Positions 60,068 to 64,000 of a DNA stretch of 64,000 nt are shown here, piece after piece. The position numbers and the translations under genes were made by a program. The notes below the pieces were generated by a model. It did no database searches. It saw only the letters and a list, made by a program, of their open reading frames with translations, and was not told the DNA's origin. This stretch comes from Bradyrhizobium sp. MOS003. GTDB lineage: Bacteria; Pseudomonadota; Alphaproteobacteria; Rhizobiales; Xanthobacteraceae. Location: NCBI RefSeq assembly GCF_003020125.1, contig NZ_PYFW01000010.1:124001-188000 (forward strand). The letters run 5' to 3'. Each line of letters starts with the position of its first letter. The stretch's first letter is position 1.

Positions 60068-62404
60068 ATGCGTTTAGCGTTCTGGCGTGCCGGCAAGGAC
60101 AAGGCCGTTGTCGCGCGGGCTGTTGCAAAGTCCAAAGCCGAAGCTGCGCCCAAAGCTGAGGTCAAGATCGAGCCCAAGATCGACGCGAAGATCGCCCCCA
60201 ACATCGAGCAGAAGACCGAAGTCGGGCCTGCGCCGCTCGTCACCAAGCAAGCACAAGTCGAATCCGGCGATATCGACCTGCACGCGCTCGGCGCGGCATT
60301 GGCGCGCAAGCGTGGCTGGATCATCGTGCCGACGGTGCTGGCGCTCGTCGCATCCGTCGCAATCGTCAATCTTGTCACGCCGCGCTACAAATCCGAATCG
60401 CGCATCCTCATCGACGGCCGCGAGAACGTGTTTTTGCGTCCCAGCAGCGACCGCACCGAGGAACGGCAGGCGCTCGACGCCGAGGCCGTCACCAGCCAGG
60501 TGCAGCTCGTGCTGTCGCGCGATCTGGCGCGGGAGATCATCAAGAAGAACAAGCTCGCGGAGCGCCCCGAATTCGACCCGGTGCTGCAAGGCGTTTCGCC
60601 GTTGAAGTCGCTGGCCGCGATGATCGGTATCGGCCGCGATCCGTTCTCGATGACGCCGGAAGAACGCGTGCTCGACGCCTATTACGATCGCCTTCAGGCC
60701 TACGCAGTCGACAAGTCGCGCGTGATCGTGGTCGAATTCCAGTCCGCCGATCCGGAGCTTGCCGCCCGCGTCGCCAATTCGATCGCGGACGGTTATCTGG
60801 TGCTCCAGCAGGGCGTGCGCCAGGAGCAGGCCAAGAACGCCAGCCAGTGGCTTTCCGGCGAGATCGAGAGCTTGCGAAAAAAGGTCTCCGACGCCGAGGG
60901 GAGGGTCGAGGACTTTCGTTCCAAGTCCAGCCTGTTCGTCGGCACCAACAACACCACGCTGTCGAACCAGCAGATGGGCGAGGTCAACACCCAGCTCAAC
61001 AATGCGCGCTCGATGAAGGCGGATGCGGAATCCAAGGCGCGGCTGATCAAGGAGATGCTCCAGAGCGGCAGGCCGATCGAGGCATCCGAGGTCGTCAACT
61101 CCGAATTGATGCGGCGGTTGTCGGAGCAAAGGGTCACGTTGCGCGCGCAGCTCGCCGAGCAGTCGTCCACGCTGCTTGGCAACCACCCGCGGATCAAGGA
61201 GCTGAAGGCGCAGCTTGGCGACCTCGACAATCAGATCCGTGACGAAGCGGCCAAGATTTCCCGCTCGCTCGAAAGCGACGCGCGCATCGCCAGCGGCCGG
61301 GTCGATGGCCTGACCGTGAGTCTCGAGCAGCTCAAGAAGCAGGCGACCTCGACCAACGGCCAGGACGTCCAGCTCCGCGCGATGGAGCGCGAGGCCAAGG
61401 CGCAGCGCGATCTGCTCGAGAGCTATCTCGCCAAGTATCGCGAGGCCAATACCCGCGAGACCATCGACACCGCGCCGACCGACGGCCGCGTCATCTCGCG
61501 CGCCGTCGTCTCGAACACGCCGGCCTATCCGAAGAAGCTGCCGATCGTGCTGATCGCGACGATCGCAACGCTGCTGCTCTCGTCCGGCGTCGTCGTCACC
61601 GGAGAGTTGCTGAGCCAGACCGCGCCGCGCACGGTGGCCGCGCTCAGGCCGGTACAAGCGCAGGCGCCGTTGCGCCAGGAACCCTTTGACAGACCGGTTG
61701 TCCAGCCGGTCATTCGGCCGGAGATCGAGCCGATCGCCGATCCGGTCACGGCGGAGCTGGCGCCGCTTCAGCCGGAGATGACTGAAGATGCCGATGTCAC
61801 CGAATTCACCGAGATCGAGAATCTGGCCGACAGCCTGCGCGCCGCGGGTGCTGCGGCGAAGAAGGTCACGGTGCTCGGCACCGCTTCCGGCGAAGCTATC
61901 ACGCTGTCGACGCTGACGCTGGCCCGGCATCTGGCGCGCGAGGCCCGCGTCGTCGTGGTCGATCTCGCCGCGTCCTCGCCGACGATTGCCGCGGTGTCCG
62001 TCGATGCTTCGGCGCCCGGCCTTGCCGAGTTGATGCAGGGTGAGGCGTCCTTCGCGCAAATCATCACGAAGGACAAGCTGTCGCGGCTTCATCTCGTCAC
62101 GGCCGGCCGTCCCGGCTTCGACCGCAGCGTGCTGCAATCGCCGCGGGTGACGCTCGCCATCGACGCGCTGCTGCGCGCCTATGATCACGTGCTGATCGAC
62201 GCCGGCAGCGCCTCAGACCTCCCGGCCGAACTGCTGACGGCGCATGCCCGCGCCGTCGTGGTGCCCGATGCGTCGATGGCGAGCGATGCGCGCATGCTGA
62301 TGTGCGAGCAGCTGAGGGCGGTCGGCTTCAGCGAGGTGACCATGCTGAGCAAGCCGGTACAGCCGTCGAATGCGGCGGAGACACCGCGCGTCGTGGCGGC
62401 GTAG
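60068..62404 (+). CDS. Polysaccharide co-polymerase (Wzz/GumC type) fused to degenerate tyrosine-kinase domain
   Basis: A 778-residue inner membrane protein. The N-terminus is Lys/Ala/Glu-rich; a Wzz domain with a first helix (about 87-105) and a second near 505-525 encloses a long periplasmic coiled coil (about 240-440). The cytoplasmic C-terminus is a BY-kinase-like domain, but its P-loop reads GTASGEAIT (604-612): the Lys is replaced by Ile611 and the adjacent Gly by Ala610, and no tyrosine cluster ends the protein (SNAAETPRVVAA). So it probably controls chain length without autophosphorylation. The ATG at 60068 was chosen over 60041 because it gives the compact start MRLAFWRAGK. Confidence 0.88.
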   Translation: MRLAFWRAGKDKAVVARAVAKSKAEAAPKAEVKIEPKIDAKIAPNIEQKTEVGPAPLVTKQAQVESGDIDLHALGAALARKRGWIIVPTVLALVASVAIVNLVTPRYKSESRILIDGRENVFLRPSSDRTEERQALDAEAVTSQVQLVLSRDLAREIIKKNKLAERPEFDPVLQGVSPLKSLAAMIGIGRDPFSMTPEERVLDAYYDRLQAYAVDKSRVIVVEFQSADPELAARVANSIADGYLVLQQGVRQEQAKNASQWLSGEIESLRKKVSDAEGRVEDFRSKSSLFVGTNNTTLSNQQMGEVNTQLNNARSMKADAESKARLIKEMLQSGRPIEASEVVNSELMRRLSEQRVTLRAQLAEQSSTLLGNHPRIKELKAQLGDLDNQIRDEAAKISRSLESDARIASGRVDGLTVSLEQLKKQATSTNGQDVQLRAMEREAKAQRDLLESYLAKYREANTRETIDTAPTDGRVISRAVVSNTPAYPKKLPIVLIATIATLLLSSGVVVTGELLSQTAPRTVAALRPVQAQAPLRQEPFDRPVVQPVIRPEIEPIADPVTAELAPLQPEMTEDADVTEFTEIENLADSLRAAGAAAKKVTVLGTASGEAITLSTLTLARHLAREARVVVVDLAASSPTIAAVSVDASAPGLAELMQGEASFAQIITKDKLSRLHLVTAGRPGFDRSVLQSPRVTLAIDALLRAYDHVLIDAGSASDLPAELLTAHARAVVVPDASMASDARMLMCEQLRAVGFSEVTMLSKPVQPSNAAETPRVVAA

Positions 62405-62436
62405 CCCTTTCTTTCTCTCTCCGCGCACTCGGAATC

Positions 62437-62565
62437 GTAGGGTGGGCAAAGGCGCGTTTGCGCCGTGCCCACCAACTATCCAATACGGTAGAAGAAGACG
62501 TGGGCACGCTTCCCGCCTTCGCTCTGCGAGCTACAGCGGACAAGCCGCTTGCCTACCCCACGATG
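62437..62565. repeat. Partial palindromic dispersed repeat
   Basis: The left arm GTAGGGTGGGCAAAGGCGCG matches the element at 53759; the right arm GCCTACCCCACGATG-type end is diverged and the centre is longer. It lies between convergent co-polymerase and acyltransferase genes. Confidence 0.75.
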
Positions 62566-62584
62566 TTAGTCTTCGCGGGGAGAT

Positions 62585-63766
62585 CTACCCGAACGCCTGC
62601 CGCAGCCGTCGGGCCAGGTCGAACAGCATCTGGTTCTGCTTCACCAGCCGCTTGCCGTGGCTGAGCGATGACATCGCCATCGCGGCGAGCCTGCCGCGCG
62701 ACGTCAACGGGACAAAACTGTCGAAGATCTCTTCGTCGTCCTTGCAGAACATCCGCTTGTAGTCGTCCGAACCGATACCGAGGTCGAGCGAGCGGTAGCC
62801 ACGCTCGGCGTAGCGATCGATGATATAGCGCATCAGGATCAGGCCGGGGCTGTAGCGGGCGTGCTCGGACATCGTGTAGGTGTTGAACATCATCGAGAAG
62901 CGCTCGCCGTCGGCGACGCCGGCAAAGATCGCGATCACCTCGTCGTCGCACTCCAGCGCATGGATGTCGATGACGCGGCCTTCACCGCGCGGCGCAAGGC
63001 AGGCGCTGCGGACGAACTCTTCGACGCCCGGCTCGGCGAAGACGTTCGGGAGCTTCTGTTCGGCCATCCGCACCGGCTTGACGCGGAAGAACCAGTCGAG
63101 CAGGCGGGTGACGTCGATGTCCGACGTGGCGAGGTGATAGCGATAGCCGGCGAGCGCCTGGAGCTTCTTTTCCTTGCTCTTGAGGCGGCGGCGGAAGGAA
63201 TTGCTGATCCGCGATGCCGGCGGCCCGCCGGGCTCCATCACCAGTTGCGGACAGCCGTTGATCGGGTTCTGTCGTGGCAGAGCTGCAAACGGATTCTGCT
63301 GGCCGTGCCAGCGCTGCGGCTGCTGCGTCAGCACGAGCACGTCGGCGTGCTCGCGGAGCGGCGCAAGCAGCGTATCGAGATCGGCGGCAACGGTCTGCGC
63401 GGCACATGCGGCGTTCCACAGGCCCATGTTGAAGGTCGTATGCTTGCCGCCCATGAAGCAGGCCGTACGCACGCCGTGGCTTTGGCGCAGCGCGAGCGGC
63501 AGCAGCAGCAGCGGCCTGTGCTCATCATCGCGGGCGATGACGACGAAGGGGCGCGCGCCCTCGCGCTCGCCGACCAGTCGCTGCCAGGGGCTCAGCAGAT
63601 CAAACCGCTGATAGGGCGTGAAGAGATGGCCGGGCTGCTCGAAGGCGCGCCAGACCGCCTCGGCGGCGCCGAGATCGGTGACGATTTCGACATGCGCGAT
63701 ACGGCTCGCTTTCGACCGCGCTGGCGCTTCTGCCGTCCGGCTTTGCATCGCCGCAGCCATGGTCAT
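62585..63766 (-). CDS. GNAT acyltransferase, FemAB/BioF2-like
   Basis: A 393-residue protein of the BioF2/Acetyltransf_6 group seen in exopolysaccharide and cellulose loci. The pattern FVVIARDDEHRPLLLLPLA, SNSFRRRLKSKEKKLQAL and the final CDDEVIAIFAGVADGERF...YRSLDLGIGSDDYKRMF fits the group. It may acylate an EPS sugar or a precursor. Two in-frame ATGs (63766 and 63760) are possible starts. It is convergent with the co-polymerase and divergent from the gene starting at 63831. Confidence 0.85.
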   Translation of the reverse strand: MTMAAAMQSRTAEAPARSKASRIAHVEIVTDLGAAEAVWRAFEQPGHLFTPYQRFDLLSPWQRLVGEREGARPFVVIARDDEHRPLLLLPLALRQSHGVRTACFMGGKHTTFNMGLWNAACAAQTVAADLDTLLAPLREHADVLVLTQQPQRWHGQQNPFAALPRQNPINGCPQLVMEPGGPPASRISNSFRRRLKSKEKKLQALAGYRYHLATSDIDVTRLLDWFFRVKPVRMAEQKLPNVFAEPGVEEFVRSACLAPRGEGRVIDIHALECDDEVIAIFAGVADGERFSMMFNTYTMSEHARYSPGLILMRYIIDRYAERGYRSLDLGIGSDDYKRMFCKDDEEIFDSFVPLTSRGRLAAMAMSSLSHGKRLVKQNQMLFDLARRLRQAFG

Positions 63767-63830
63767 TCACGAAACCTGTCGAGAAATCAAAATAGACGTA
63801 ATTCGGCCGGTGGCCGACCTTTGCAAAGAA

Positions 63831-64000
63831 ATGTCAACAAAGGGTAAGGACAATGCAGAGGGAACGGGCGCCTCGAGGGCGCGAAGGGTCAAGATATTGG
63901 CATCCGACGACAGATGGCTGGAGCGGCTGCGCCTCGAGCTGGCCTGGTTCACCGGCCAGGCCGCGTTGCTCAGTCGCGGCGCCGGCGCCATCCTGCGCTT
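63831..64000 (+). CDS. Partial gene, probable polysaccharide deacetylase family N-terminus
   Basis: An open frame from ATG 63831 (MSTKGKDNAEGTGASRARR, then DRWLERLRLELAWFTGQAA and LLSRGAGAILR) runs off the right edge. The GAGAILR ending resembles the start of Rhizobiales polysaccharide deacetylases, where it continues FERVRP. AAAGAA precedes the ATG. The short visible part makes the function tentative; location in an EPS locus agrees. Confidence 0.5.
   Translation, partial: MSTKGKDNAEGTGASRARRVKILASDDRWLERLRLELAWFTGQAALLSRGAGAILR

Noticed and set aside
60074..62188. 704-codon minus-strand frame opposite the polysaccharide co-polymerase
   Set aside because: Low-complexity Arg/Asp/Leu/Gly composition and no motif; the forward gene explains the region.

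Overview
The window looks like chromosomal DNA of a Bradyrhizobium-type alphaproteobacterium. The evidence is the high GC content, a Rhizobiales-type porin, GcrA and LdtR regulators, a Bpt-type leucyltransferase, a Mur-like site before mntH, and many short palindromic intergenic repeats of the kind common in Bradyrhizobium and Rhodopseudomonas. I see no transposase, integrase, CRISPR array, rRNA or phage gene.

Layout. Positions 1-9.6 kb hold the end of a sensor kinase, a chromate-resistance pair (chrB-like, chrA), a DmeF-type metal exporter, two MFS transporters, a small class III cyclase and the manganese importer mntH. Positions 10.1-17.9 kb hold the most unusual block: four tightly spaced same-strand genes for a zinc-ribbon/cyclase/AAA-ATPase/TPR regulator, a cytochrome P450-like protein, a four-helix membrane protein of unknown family and a DyP-type haem peroxidase. 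Positions 18-37.9 kb are mainly housekeeping: bpt, RDD protein, hemB, ldtR, glyA-nrdR-ribD-ribE-ribH-nusB-thiL, the proton pyrophosphatase hppA, bamE, a cytochrome bc1 assembly chaperone, yceD-plsX-fabH-ihfA and a MerR regulator. A tRNA-Pro(GGG) at 38.0 kb is followed by two AT-richer genes that look acquired. Positions 40-55.7 kb are accessory metabolism and regulation: TetR/hydrolase, SDR, a hydrolase-like protein lacking its nucleophile, two MarR regulators, a major porin, gcrA, an acetamidase, YdcF, DUF169, tandem enoyl-reductase-like paralogues and an FAD monooxygenase. Positions 55.6-64 kb are an exopolysaccharide locus: polymerase/ligase, priming glycosyltransferase, GT4 glycosyltransferase, chain-length co-polymerase with a degenerate kinase domain, a FemAB/BioF2-like acyltransferase and the start of a probable polysaccharide deacetylase.

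How it fits together. The 10-18 kb cassette is the best candidate for an undescribed system. A large signalling ATPase is stop/start-coupled to two haem enzymes plus a membrane protein. The P450-like protein lacks the usual I-helix acid-alcohol pair and has a proline there, as peroxide-using P450s do, and its partner is a peroxidase, so peroxide-driven oxidation under cyclase/ATPase control is a coherent but untested idea. Repeats sit between convergent genes, inside the rib operon and even across the start of ydcF. All functional statements come from reading motifs; no database search was run.
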